From Patescibacteria group bacterium (lineage in GTDB: Bacteria; Patescibacteriota; Patescibacteriia; Patescibacteriales; VMTK01), in assembly GCA_018896595.1 (NCBI GenBank), contig JAHIME010000076.1:1-11541 (forward strand): 11,541 nucleotides of DNA, in the 5' to 3' direction. The notes beneath the pieces were generated by a model that was given only the letters and a program-made list of their open reading frames with translations, had not been told where the DNA came from and ran no database searches. Each line of letters starts with the position of its first letter. Position 1 is the stretch's first letter. Shown piece after piece: positions 1-5,727 of this stretch. The translations under genes were made by a program, and so were the position numbers.

Positions 1-35
1 GTTTCTTGTTTCTTGTTTCTTGATTCTTGATTTCC
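1..35. repeat. Heptanucleotide tandem repeat, cut by window edge
   Basis: Five consecutive 7-base units: three exact gtttctt, then gattctt and a degenerate gatttcc. The array starts at the window edge, so its real length is unknown. It sits directly upstream of the promoter of the AAA+ ATPase gene. No coding frame is evident here. It could be a slippage-prone microsatellite, but an effect on expression is only speculation. Confidence 0.7.
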
Positions 36-65
36 GCGAAAATTTTTTACAAGACAATAATCAAC

Positions 66-94
66 TTGATAAAACAATAAAATTAAGCTACAAT
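66..94 (+). promoter_or_regulatory. Promoter of the AAA+ ATPase / DGR target operon
   Basis: A -35 box TTGATA (66-71) and a -10 box TACAAT (89-94) are separated by 17 bases, the optimal spacing. Transcription should start near 101, only about 4 bases before the ATG at 105, so the mRNA would be leaderless or nearly so. No Shine-Dalgarno sequence precedes the start. The call rests on sequence match only. Confidence 0.65.
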
Positions 95-104
95 ACAAAT
101 AATT

Positions 105-1751
105 ATGCGCGAAGGATTCCCTACAATTGAAAAGTTTGAGAGCTTCCGACCAGAAGATGCCGAGAAACTCTCGGAAATTACTCGCATCAGAGAGGATCTT
201 TTGAAATCCGAAGCTCTTCCTAAAGAGGCTAAGGATGCTCTCTCTGGCCTCAAAGTCAAAGAGAAATCAAAAGAGGTTTTTGAGGCACTTGAGACCCACG
301 AGCAAGAACGAGAAACCATTGGCGTAAATGAAGAAAAGAAAGAGGTCAGGATCGGCCGAGAGCTAACGCCGATTTTTGAGGGGCCGAAGGAAAAGTTGAC
401 CTGGCAACTGCAAGCCGAACAATTCCGCGAAGAAGGGCAAACAATGGTTGAGCTTTCTTTCAAACGCAAAGACGGAGTCGAGGTTAAGCCGGGTGGAGTG
501 GCAAGAGGAAAGACAAGATTCGGCGAATACGAGCGATACTTGCCTCTTGAAGAATATAAATCCCTCAAAAAAGAAAATTCCAAATACTTGGCTGCTATGG
601 AGAAAATGGCGGGTGGCGACGAAGACGAACGCAAAGCGGCGGAAGAGTACCTTGCCGAATTCAAAAAACAGCATCCGAACTCGGAATGGGTGCTTCGCGC
701 CATGCGCCACTTGAATTCTCTTGCGGTTCACGAATCATGCGAAACGTTTGAGCGAGACCCCTACTTTGTCGAAACCCCGCATGTGGTTGAGACGATGGAA
801 AAATTCACCCGGCTCGTCAACCGCCAGCGCGAACGAGGACAAGGCATCGTAATCCTTGAAGGCGACGCCGGTACTGGCAAAAATAAAATCGTTGACCACC
901 TTGGGTATCTAACCAAGCGTCCACTCTTTCGATTTGCCTGTTCGGCCGGAAAGGATGAACAGGATTTGAAGTATCTTTTAGAGTACGATTCTAAAAAAGG
1001 CACTTATCGCATTAAATCCACCGTTATTGAAGCACTTGAAACACCGGGTGCGATTCTGGAGTTTGACGAAATCAACACGCTAAAGCCGGAAGTAGCCAAA
1101 ATATTAAACTCCCTTTTTGACCATGACCGCGCGCTTTTCTTGGGCGAAGATCGAACATCGGTAAAAGCAGCCGAGGAAGTAGTTTTGGTTGGCCTGCAAA
1201 ACCCGCAACACTACATGGGTGTAAAGCCGCTTACCGAAACAATCAAATCCCGGGCCCGTATCATGGAAGTATCCTATCCGCCTTTTGAGAAAGAAAAGGC
1301 AAGTCCCAACGAGCAGGCACAATACCGCTCGGATGAAGCTATGATTATCCGCCAATACATTCCCGAACTTAAAGATTTAGACCAGAGAGAATTTCAAATA
1401 CTTTGGGATTCGGTGGCAAATAAACGTGAAGATCCCCGGGCGACCGAACTTTTAACCAGCGCCCGCAAAGAGCGCATTGAGGATGTGAAAGAGGTCGTGG
1501 AAATGGCAAATAAAATCCGCGAGGCCTATCGAGCGTATCATGAGGGCAAATCGGACGAGCCGATTAAATTCGTATTCAGTTTGCGCGAATCCGTAGAATG
1601 CGCTTTTGAGTTACCCCATGTAGAGCTAACTGCGGAAGAGAAAAAGAAAGGCATGACCCGCGCCAAAAAAGCGGTACAAGAAGTTATCTTGCCAAAGATT
1701 CCGCTAGGCGAAGAACGCGCTTATCTTCAAAGCCTCGTCGCCGAACTATAA
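105..1751 (+). CDS. AAA+ ATPase of the MoxR/dynein-related (AAA_5) type
   Basis: A 548-residue protein. Residues 1-200 are highly charged, probably helical, and match no domain I recognise. The ATPase core follows. Walker A is GDAGTGKN (253-260), with the invariant Lys and an Asn where Thr/Ser is usual. Walker B is AILEFDE (316-322). A sensor-1-like segment is VGLQNP (Asn 366), and SRAR (382-385) sits where MoxR-type proteins carry their arginine finger. The C-terminal 150 residues should form the helical lid. Members of this group are hexameric remodelling ATPases that usually act on a partner protein encoded next door. Here the partner candidate is the DGR-diversified protein starting 3 bases after the stop, almost certainly co-transcribed and perhaps translationally coupled. 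The start at 105 is supported by the promoter placed 10 bases upstream. The ATPase call is firm; the biological role is unknown. Confidence 0.9.
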   Translation: MREGFPTIEKFESFRPEDAEKLSEITRIREDLLKSEALPKEAKDALSGLKVKEKSKEVFEALETHEQERETIGVNEEKKEVRIGRELTPIFEGPKEKLTWQLQAEQFREEGQTMVELSFKRKDGVEVKPGGVARGKTRFGEYERYLPLEEYKSLKKENSKYLAAMEKMAGGDEDERKAAEEYLAEFKKQHPNSEWVLRAMRHLNSLAVHESCETFERDPYFVETPHVVETMEKFTRLVNRQRERGQGIVILEGDAGTGKNKIVDHLGYLTKRPLFRFACSAGKDEQDLKYLLEYDSKKGTYRIKSTVIEALETPGAILEFDEINTLKPEVAKILNSLFDHDRALFLGEDRTSVKAAEEVVLVGLQNPQHYMGVKPLTETIKSRARIMEVSYPPFEKEKASPNEQAQYRSDEAMIIRQYIPELKDLDQREFQILWDSVANKREDPRATELLTSARKERIEDVKEVVEMANKIREAYRAYHEGKSDEPIKFVFSLRESVECAFELPHVELTAEEKKKGMTRAKKAVQEVILPKIPLGEERAYLQSLVAEL

Positions 1752-1754
1752 ATT

Positions 1755-2606
1755 ATGAGCGTTGAAAAATCACAACTTGAAGCGTTCTGGAAAAGCGAAA
1801 AAGGAAAGAAAGGCCAACCCGAAGAATCAGAAGAGCTTAAAGAACGCAAAGCCGAGCTTGAACAGAAAACCGTAACGCTCGCTCAAGAAGCCGAGCGAGC
1901 TTTTTCGTCAAATGACCTTACGCAAACGCTTGAAAAACTCCGCGAGCTCCAGCGAACCGTGGGTATGGAGCTTGTTGAGAACCGCGAACAATACGAAAAG
2001 TTTGAACAAGAATTCAATCGCCAGATAGAAAATCTTTCAAAAAAAGGTTTCCCTAAACTTACTGGGATGGATGAGAAAAAATTCATGGGAATATTTGAAC
2101 CCTTAAAAGAACAAATCAAAGAGCTTTCATCGAGAGAGTTTCAAGAAGGACGCATTCCGTTTGTTGTCGTCCCACGAGAAAAGTTGCTATCGCTTGAGAA
2201 AAAAATCCCCCTCATGGAACTTGAGGGGAAGAAAGGATTCACTACGCTTGATCTTTCTGAACTCAAAACTGCAGAAGGCGTAGAAATCCCGGAGTCGCTT
2301 GCATATCTCGTTATTGATGTTGAAAACGGAAAAGTCATGCTTGGAAAAAGTGCAGACGAAGCAGTAAAGCAAATCAAAAAAGAAGGGCGCTCTCCCCTCA
2401 CCGCCGAAGAAGGGGTTGCGATTATTACTCAATACCCGGAAATTCTTAAAGATCACTACATGAACTTGTGTGGCTCTCGCCACGGCGGCGACGGAGTCGC
2501 GAGTTTGTGGCTCGACGAGGGCAAGCCGAAGCTCAGATGGGGCTGGGCGTACTACTCGAATGCGGAGTGGGGCTCGGCCTCCTGCGATAGTAGAATTGGG
2601 CCTTGA
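1755..2606 (+). CDS. DGR target protein: coiled coil plus variable C-type-lectin-like C-terminus
   Basis: A 283-residue protein. Residues 1-120 are rich in Glu, Lys and Gln with heptad-like spacing, so probably coiled coil. Residues 120-230 are a mixed region I do not recognise. The end, from about residue 230, has the shape of the CLec-fold variable domains of DGR targets: CGSRHG, then LWLDEGKPKL, then SNAEWGSASC. The VR covers residues 239-277. Relative to the template, nine residues have changed: 245 D to G, 247 K to G, 250 N to S, 254 N to D, 261 K to R, 263 N to G, 266 and 267 N to Y, and 271 K to E. The invariant scaffold (Trp, Gly, Ser, Cys) lacks changes. There is no signal peptide or membrane segment, so the protein seems cytoplasmic. 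It forms an operon with the upstream AAA+ ATPase. Its last 55 bases overlap the 3' end of the convergent reverse transcriptase gene. The ligand is unknown. Confidence 0.88.
   Translation: MSVEKSQLEAFWKSEKGKKGQPEESEELKERKAELEQKTVTLAQEAERAFSSNDLTQTLEKLRELQRTVGMELVENREQYEKFEQEFNRQIENLSKKGFPKLTGMDEKKFMGIFEPLKEQIKELSSREFQEGRIPFVVVPREKLLSLEKKIPLMELEGKKGFTTLDLSELKTAEGVEIPESLAYLVIDVENGKVMLGKSADEAVKQIKKEGRSPLTAEEGVAIITQYPEILKDHYMNLCGSRHGGDGVASLWLDEGKPKLRWGWAYYSNAEWGSASCDSRIGP
2468..2586 (+). repeat. DGR variable repeat (VR)
   Basis: 119 bp that align without gaps to the reverse complement of 4099-4217. Eleven positions differ, and every one is an adenine in the template: A-to-G at 2488, 2493, 2494, 2503, 2514, 2536, 2541, 2542 and 2565, and A-to-T at 2550 and 2553. 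None of the 91 non-adenine template positions has changed, while 11 of 28 adenines have. Identity ends at 2587 (A versus template G). On the left, 2467 (T against template A) could be one more mutated position, but 2466 already mismatches. Confidence 0.97.
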
Positions 2607-3688
2607 TCTTTGGATACTTGTCCCTTTTTTGTTTGTCTGGAAGGCTCTTTTACCCACTGCCAAAACTGCTGATGAAGCTTCTCACGCAACTTATGACTAT
2701 CAGCATGAACCAAAAATCCCATGTAAGAATCAAACGACCTCATGAGCGATTCTTCGGATATCAGCCCCGCCTTAAACTGCCGAATGCGATAACGCAACTT
2801 TCTAAAAATCCTTCTGCGCACCTTAGCACGAGGAACGCGAGCGTACGGAAGCGAGACATAACCCAGATAGTCGATTCCCTGCCGCAGTTTGCGAATCTGG
2901 ACTTTATTGGGGTGAAGGGACAGATCAAGATGGGTTTTCAAAAAATCAGCGATTTTATCCTTAAGCAAAGCAAGATATTTATCATCATGGTGAAGAATAA
3001 CAAAATCATCCGTATAGCGAAGATAGTATTTGGCCTTAAGCTCATGTTTTACAAACTGATCAAGTTCGTTCATATAAATATTCGCGAAAAGCTGAGATGT
3101 AAGATTTCCTATCGGCGCGCCCTTGATGCCGGTTTTCTGATCGACATCGGAAGCAAAACTCTCGACAATGGTTTCAATCAAGTCCATCAAATCTCGATCC
3201 TTGATCCGACGACCGATAATTTCCAAAAGAACTTGGTGATCAATGGTCGGAAAAAATTGCCTGATGTCGCACTTGAGTGCGAAACACACACCTCGGGTTT
3301 GAAAAACTTTGCGCGCGTATACGCCCAGCCGTGCTACTCCCTTATGGGTTCCCTTGCGTTTTCTGCAAGAATAAGAATCGGCTACAAAGGTCGATTCAAA
3401 AATAGGGTTGAGGAGACGAAAAACCGCGTGATGGACGACTCGATCGCGGACGGTGGCTTTATGGATATGCCTCAATTTCGGATCGCGGACATAGAAATCG
3501 ACATACTCGCCGTGTCGATATCTCTTTCGCGTCAGATCGCGATGAAGTTGAAACAAATTATCCTCCAGATGCCGCTCAAAAAGCTGGACATCGGATTTGC
3601 GCCGCTTGCCTTTCTTGAAATCATCCCACGCTTCGAGGAGATTCTCCGTTGAGACGACCCTCGAGAATAAGTTTCTATAAACCTTCAT
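2552..3688 (-). CDS. DGR reverse transcriptase
   Basis: A 378-residue RNA-directed DNA polymerase. The first catalytic Asp lies in KCDIRQFF (Asp 141). The catalytic motif YTDD is at 225-228 (Asp 227, Asp 228). IGNLTSQ at 193-199 is the GxxxSQ form typical of DGR RTs, where group II intron and retroviral RTs have QGxxxSP. The N-terminus (KVYRNLFSRV, then ENLLEAW) is also usual for the family, supporting the ATG at 3688. The core ends near residue 335 (SYMGFLVHADSHKL); about 40 basic or polar residues follow. Residues 368-378 and the stop TAG (2552-2554) are encoded by the antisense strand of the VR. The stop exists only because of an A-to-T change at 2553; with the template base it would be a Leu codon and the protein would run 32 residues further. 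No Shine-Dalgarno sequence is present. The gene diverges from avd with 4 bases between start codons. Its role is to copy TR RNA, with errors at adenines, for transfer to the VR. Confidence 0.95.
   Translation of the reverse strand: MKVYRNLFSRVVSTENLLEAWDDFKKGKRRKSDVQLFERHLEDNLFQLHRDLTRKRYRHGEYVDFYVRDPKLRHIHKATVRDRVVHHAVFRLLNPIFESTFVADSYSCRKRKGTHKGVARLGVYARKVFQTRGVCFALKCDIRQFFPTIDHQVLLEIIGRRIKDRDLMDLIETIVESFASDVDQKTGIKGAPIGNLTSQLFANIYMNELDQFVKHELKAKYYLRYTDDFVILHHDDKYLALLKDKIADFLKTHLDLSLHPNKVQIRKLRQGIDYLGYVSLPYARVPRAKVRRRIFRKLRYRIRQFKAGLISEESLMRSFDSYMGFLVHADSHKLREKLHQQFWQWVKEPSRQTKKGQVSKDQGPILLSQEAEPHSAFE
2568..2591 (+). other. Initiation of mutagenic homing (IMH) region
   Basis: The 3' end of the VR is a 19-base adenine-free, GC-rich block (2568-2586) shared exactly with the TR. 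It is followed by one mismatch (2587) and four more matching bases. In studied DGRs such a block with a slightly different counterpart in the TR (IMH and IMH*) marks where homing starts and makes it one-way. The function is assigned by position and composition. I could not see the hairpin or cruciform that sometimes follows the IMH. Confidence 0.75.
3676..3681 (+). promoter_or_regulatory. Possible -10 box of avd
   Basis: TATAAA lies 11 bases before the avd ATG, which would give an mRNA with a leader of about 5 bases, as for the ATPase gene at 105. No good -35 box is at 17 bases; the nearest TTGAGA (3649-3654) is 21 bases away. The box lies inside the 5' coding end of the divergent RT gene. 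Weak evidence. Confidence 0.35.
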
Positions 3689-3692
3689 AAAT

Positions 3693-4052
3693 ATGAAAAA
3701 TTTAGATCAATTAAATAACGACGCGCCTATTCTCAAACACACTTTTGATCTTTATAAGGAACTCTACGGTTATCTGAAGACATTTCCGAAAAAAGATCAA
3801 TATTTACTCGGAAAACAGATTGAGGAACATGTTCTTGAATTTCTGGAACTCATCCTGATGGCCGCCGGAATGCAGCGAGACAGAAAGCAGGAAGTTCTTG
3901 AACAGGCTAACGGAAAATTTGAGGTTTTTAAAGTCCTCATTTACATGGCCCGCGAAATGAAAATGCTGGACAATAAAAAGTATCTTTCACTGGGAGAAAA
4001 GTCGCAAGAAGTTGGAATGCAACTTGGCGGATGGATACGCTCCTTGAGATAA
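3693..4052 (+). CDS. avd: DGR accessory variability determinant Avd (four-helix bundle)
   Basis: A 119-residue, almost entirely helical protein. It has the usual Avd-family pattern: an N-terminal helix around HTFDLYKELYGYLKTFPKKD, a second helix with LGKQIEEHVLEFLELI, a third around KFEVFKVLIYMAREMKML, and the C-terminal signature LGGWIRS. In the Bordetella phage DGR, Avd forms a pentameric basic barrel that binds the RT and the template RNA and is needed for cDNA synthesis; the same role is inferred here. The gene is inverted relative to the RT and TR and sits between them, so a minus-strand transcript from the TR into the RT would be antisense to it. A hairpin terminator follows the stop immediately. 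No Shine-Dalgarno sequence precedes the ATG. Confidence 0.9.
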   Translation: MKNLDQLNNDAPILKHTFDLYKELYGYLKTFPKKDQYLLGKQIEEHVLEFLELILMAAGMQRDRKQEVLEQANGKFEVFKVLIYMAREMKMLDNKKYLSLGEKSQEVGMQLGGWIRSLR

Positions 4053-4053
4053 C

Positions 4054-4090
4054 GAAAGGCGTCCTTGAAGGACGCCTTTCTCTGATTTTA
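4054..4090 (+). terminator. Rho-independent terminator of avd
   Basis: A perfect 11-bp stem (4054-4064 with 4070-4080) with a 5-base loop starts 2 bases after the avd stop codon. It is followed by a weak T-rich tail (tctgatttta). The tail is on the plus-strand side only. On the minus strand the same hairpin lies 18 bases downstream of the TR and could fold at the 3' side of the template RNA. Confidence 0.75.
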
Positions 4091-4098
4091 CCGACTAC

Positions 4099-4217
4099 CG
4101 CAGGAGGCCGAGCCCCACTTCGCATTCGAGTTGTTCGCCCAGTTCCATTTGAGCTTCGGCTTGCCCTCGTTGAGCCACAAATTCGCGACTTTGTCGTCGC
4201 CGTGGCGAGAGCCACAC
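4099..4217 (-). repeat. DGR template repeat (TR)
   Basis: 119 bp on the minus strand matching the VR (2468-2586) except at 11 template adenines. Read in the target frame it has Asn and Lys codons of the AAC, AAT, AAA and AAG type at the diversified places. This is the codon bias that makes adenine mutagenesis productive without allowing stop codons at the AAC and AAT sites. The TR has the same orientation as the RT gene but lies on the other side of the inverted avd gene. Confidence 0.96.
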
Positions 4218-4381
4218 TGGCATTACTGCTTCCCTCCGTAGCCACCGAAGATCGAGCATTACTTCCCGCTGGAAGCGGGCCTATATGCTCTCACCCCTGA
4301 ACTTAATACGGCGGTAGGCCGAGTTGGAGCTCTGACCACCCGCGCTAGAAAACAGCAAGTAGTAGCTAAAATCTCACTGCG

Positions 4382-4408
4382 CGCTCATGACGACCATGAT
4401 CGCCATGA
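4382..4408. repeat. Three imperfect 9-bp tandem units
   Basis: cgctcatga, cgaccatga and tcgccatga follow one another. Each unit ends in catga or tcatga. They lie in the noncoding stretch upstream of the TR. No function is evident. Confidence 0.4.
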
Positions 4409-4491
4409 TTCTGGCAAGTTTGCTGAGAATTCAGGATTTCGGCGACCGCGGACCGTGATCCGCGATACAGTAGCTTACTCTCATTTTTAGG

Positions 4492-4523
4492 ATACTAAAA
4501 GTTCCTTAGTTTTACAATATCAA
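4492..4523 (-). promoter_or_regulatory. Candidate minus-strand promoter for the template RNA
   Basis: On the minus strand, TTGATA (4523-4518) is followed after 20 bases by TAGTAT (4497-4492). The spacing is longer than ideal and the -10 box is imperfect. The position fits: just upstream of the TR-containing stretch and back to back with the rplJ promoter at 4528. Confidence 0.3.
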
Positions 4524-4527
4524 AAAC

Positions 4528-4555
4528 TTGACATAATTTTTTATTATGGTATTAT
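4528..4555 (+). promoter_or_regulatory. Promoter of rplJ-rplL
   Basis: A perfect -35 box TTGACA (4528-4533) and a -10 box TATTAT (4550-4555) are 16 bases apart. Transcription should start near 4562, giving a leader of about 130 bases that contains the L10-type structure. Confidence 0.8.
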
Positions 4556-4576
4556 GGAAATATAAATAAATATCAT

Positions 4577-4648
4577 ACTGCAGATAGCAGGCAAAACTTG
4601 TAAGACCTGCCGAGGTATTAATTAGCTGTTGTTAGCTAAAATATTTGT
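4577..4648 (+). promoter_or_regulatory. Ribosomal protein L10 leader (autoregulatory mRNA element)
   Basis: The segment contains gcagatagcaggc and later cctgccgaggt, which pair as GCAGG (4587-4591) with CCTGC (4606-4610) and resemble the conserved core of L10 leaders found before rplJ in many bacteria. A second stem, ttagct (4622-4627) with agctaa (4634-4639), follows. In known cases the L10-(L12) complex binds this leader and represses its own mRNA. The location directly before rplJ supports the call. Confidence 0.75.
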
Positions 4649-4671
4649 CTGTGGTAAAACACAGTTTTTTT
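4649..4671 (+). terminator. Attenuator hairpin before rplJ
   Basis: The stem ctgtg (4649-4653) with cacag (4660-4664) and loop gtaaaa is followed by seven T. It lies inside the rplJ leader, 20 bases before the ATG, so it would stop transcription before the gene unless an alternative fold of the leader prevents it. The hairpin is short, so read-through is probably considerable. Confidence 0.65.
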
Positions 4672-4691
4672 ATTTTTAAAGATTTAAATTT

Positions 4692-5222
4692 ATGCCGAAA
4701 ACCAAAGAACAAAAAAAGCAAATTATTAATAGTTTAATTGATAAATTCAATAAGGCAAAAGCCGTTGTTTTTGTCAGTTTTAACGCGTTGGGAGTTAAAG
4801 AAAATGAAGAATTGCGCCAATCCCTGCGCCAAGAGCAAAGCGAATATTATGTAGCCAAAAAGACATTGCTGGACTTGGCATTGCGGGATTCCAAAATCGG
4901 CGGCGGTAATGTTAAAACCAAAGAATTTGAAGGAAGAGTGGCAACAGTATTCGGCTATGGCGATGAAGTCGCTCCAGCCAAGATTATTGATAAATTTAGA
5001 AAGAGCAACAAGGAAAAGGTTGAATTTATCGGCGGCATCTTGGAAAATAAATTCATTGAAGCCGCTCAGGTCGCCGAATTGGCGGGATTGCCGGGCAAAC
5101 AGGAATTATACGCGAAAGTCGTCGGCTCAATCAATGCTCCGATATCCGGCTTTGTCAACGCGCTCTGCGGCAACTTGCGCAATTTAGTGTATGTGTTGAA
5201 GGCGATTGAGGAGAAAAAATAA
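4692..5222 (+). CDS. rplJ: 50S ribosomal protein L10
   Basis: 176 residues, the normal length. The N-terminal half shows the family pattern: KTKEQKKQIINSLIDKF, then KAVVFVSFNALGVKENEELR, then YYVAKKTLLDLAL. LAGLPGKQELYAKVVGSINAP (around 129-149) is the most recognisable L10 segment. The C-terminal helix (VNALCGNLRNLVYVLKAIEEKK) is the platform that binds L7/L12 dimers to form the ribosomal stalk, which recruits translation factors. The gene is preceded by an L10-type leader and followed 39 bases later by rplL, the standard pair. The usual upstream neighbours rplK-rplA and downstream rpoB are absent here. The start has an AT-only upstream region without Shine-Dalgarno. Confidence 0.97.
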   Translation: MPKTKEQKKQIINSLIDKFNKAKAVVFVSFNALGVKENEELRQSLRQEQSEYYVAKKTLLDLALRDSKIGGGNVKTKEFEGRVATVFGYGDEVAPAKIIDKFRKSNKEKVEFIGGILENKFIEAAQVAELAGLPGKQELYAKVVGSINAPISGFVNALCGNLRNLVYVLKAIEEKK

Positions 5223-5261
5223 ATTATAATAATTTAATAAATTAATAAATAAATTAAATTT

Positions 5262-5714
5262 ATGGCAGAAGAAACTAAACAGCCCTCATCGGCTGAAGCT
5301 ACGGCGGGCAAGGAGGAATCTACCGAGGTAGAAGTCCCTAAAAAATTCAAATCTCTCGTGGAAGAGATTGAAAAAATGTCCGTGCTTGATTTAGCCGAAT
5401 TGGTCAAGATTTTAGAAAAGAAATTCGGCGTGTCAGCCGCCGCGCCGGCCATGATGATGGCCGCGGGAGCGCCGGCGGGTGAAGCCGCGCCGGTTGAAGA
5501 AAAAACCAGCTTTGACGTTGAGATTACCGAAGCGGGCGGCAATAAAATCGCCGTTATTAAAGCGATCAGGGAATTGACGGAAATGGGCCTTAAAGATGCC
5601 AAAGACTTGGTTGACGGCGCTCCTAAAATGGTAAAAGAAGGGGTTAAAAAAGAAGAAGCCGAGGCGATGAAGAAAAGGCTTGAAGAAGCGGGCGCCAAGG
5701 TGACATTAAAATAA
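5262..5714 (+). CDS. rplL: 50S ribosomal protein L7/L12 with repeat-derived N-terminal extension
   Basis: 150 residues against about 120-125 in most bacteria. The stalk dimerisation domain starts only near residue 28 (KFKSLVEEIEKMSVLDLAEL), followed by the Ala/Gly/Pro-rich hinge (SAAAPAMMMAAGAPAGEAAP) and the factor-binding C-terminal domain with NKIAVIKAIRE, GLKDAKDLVD and EEAGAKVTLK. All family positions look intact. The first 27 residues are extra, and residues 8-17 come from a 30-bp repeat (5282-5311) shared with the gene at 8236. A start further inside is not available as ATG before the domain, so the extension is probably translated. The gene is co-transcribed with rplJ; the large inverted repeat after its stop is the likely terminator. 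Confidence 0.96.
   Translation: MAEETKQPSSAEATAGKEESTEVEVPKKFKSLVEEIEKMSVLDLAELVKILEKKFGVSAAAPAMMMAAGAPAGEAAPVEEKTSFDVEITEAGGNKIAVIKAIRELTEMGLKDAKDLVDGAPKMVKEGVKKEEAEAMKKRLEEAGAKVTLK
5282..5311 (+). repeat. 30-bp coding repeat in rplL
   Basis: This unit is identical at 27 of 30 positions to 8511-8540 in an unrelated gene, and both are read in the same frame (PSSAEATAGK here, PSSAEAMAGK there). It begins with gccc and ends near gggc, so it can form a weak hairpin. It looks like a small repeat able to enter coding sequences in frame. Confidence 0.8.
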
Positions 5715-5727
5715 ATAATATATCCCC

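Larger units (their letters stand above)
2468..4217. mobile_element. Diversity-generating retroelement, complete cassette
   Basis: VR, RT, avd and TR occur together in 1.75 kb with intact reading frames. The order is target/VR (plus), RT (minus), avd (plus), TR (minus). The canonical phage cassette has all parts on one strand, so this arrangement is rearranged. All catalytic motifs are present, and the TR-VR differences show that it has worked. DGRs move information from TR to VR rather than themselves; no transposase, integrase or att-like repeats are visible around this one. Confidence 0.95.
4099..4490 (-). ncRNA. Probable DGR template RNA and its upstream segment
   Basis: The TR must be transcribed from the minus strand. 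The roughly 270 bases upstream of it (4218-4490) hold no credible gene, are more GC-rich than the flanking rplJ leader, and contain small hairpins: 4265-4270 with 4274-4279 (3-base loop), and 4447-4452 with 4459-4464 (6-base loop). This makes a structured 5' part of the template RNA plausible. A minus-strand stretch at 4268-4330 reads LFSSAGGQSSNSAYRR, vaguely like other DGR-target C-termini, but stop codons lie close on both sides. The RNA ends are inferred, not seen. Confidence 0.45.

Noticed and set aside
83..731. Minus-strand frames opposite the AAA+ ATPase gene
   Set aside because: They are Ser- and Phe-rich shadows of a Glu/Lys-rich coding sequence.
2587..2640. Cruciform after the IMH, as in some DGRs
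   Set aside because: No convincing inverted repeat is found downstream of the VR.
2603..3652. Plus-strand frame of 349 codons
   Set aside because: It is fully antisense to the RT, whose motifs are clear. Its translation shows no recognisable domain.
2552..3688. Group II intron or retron as alternative for the RT
   Set aside because: There is no maturase domain or intron domain V-like RNA, the motif is GNLTSQ rather than QGxxxSP, and an Avd gene and a TR/VR pair are present.
4031..4300. Plus-strand frame across the TR, and the similar minus-strand frame 3937-4245
   Set aside because: They arise because the TR copies coding sequence of the target with few stops; their own translations are Arg/Pro/Ala-rich and resemble no protein. 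The TR is a template, not a gene.
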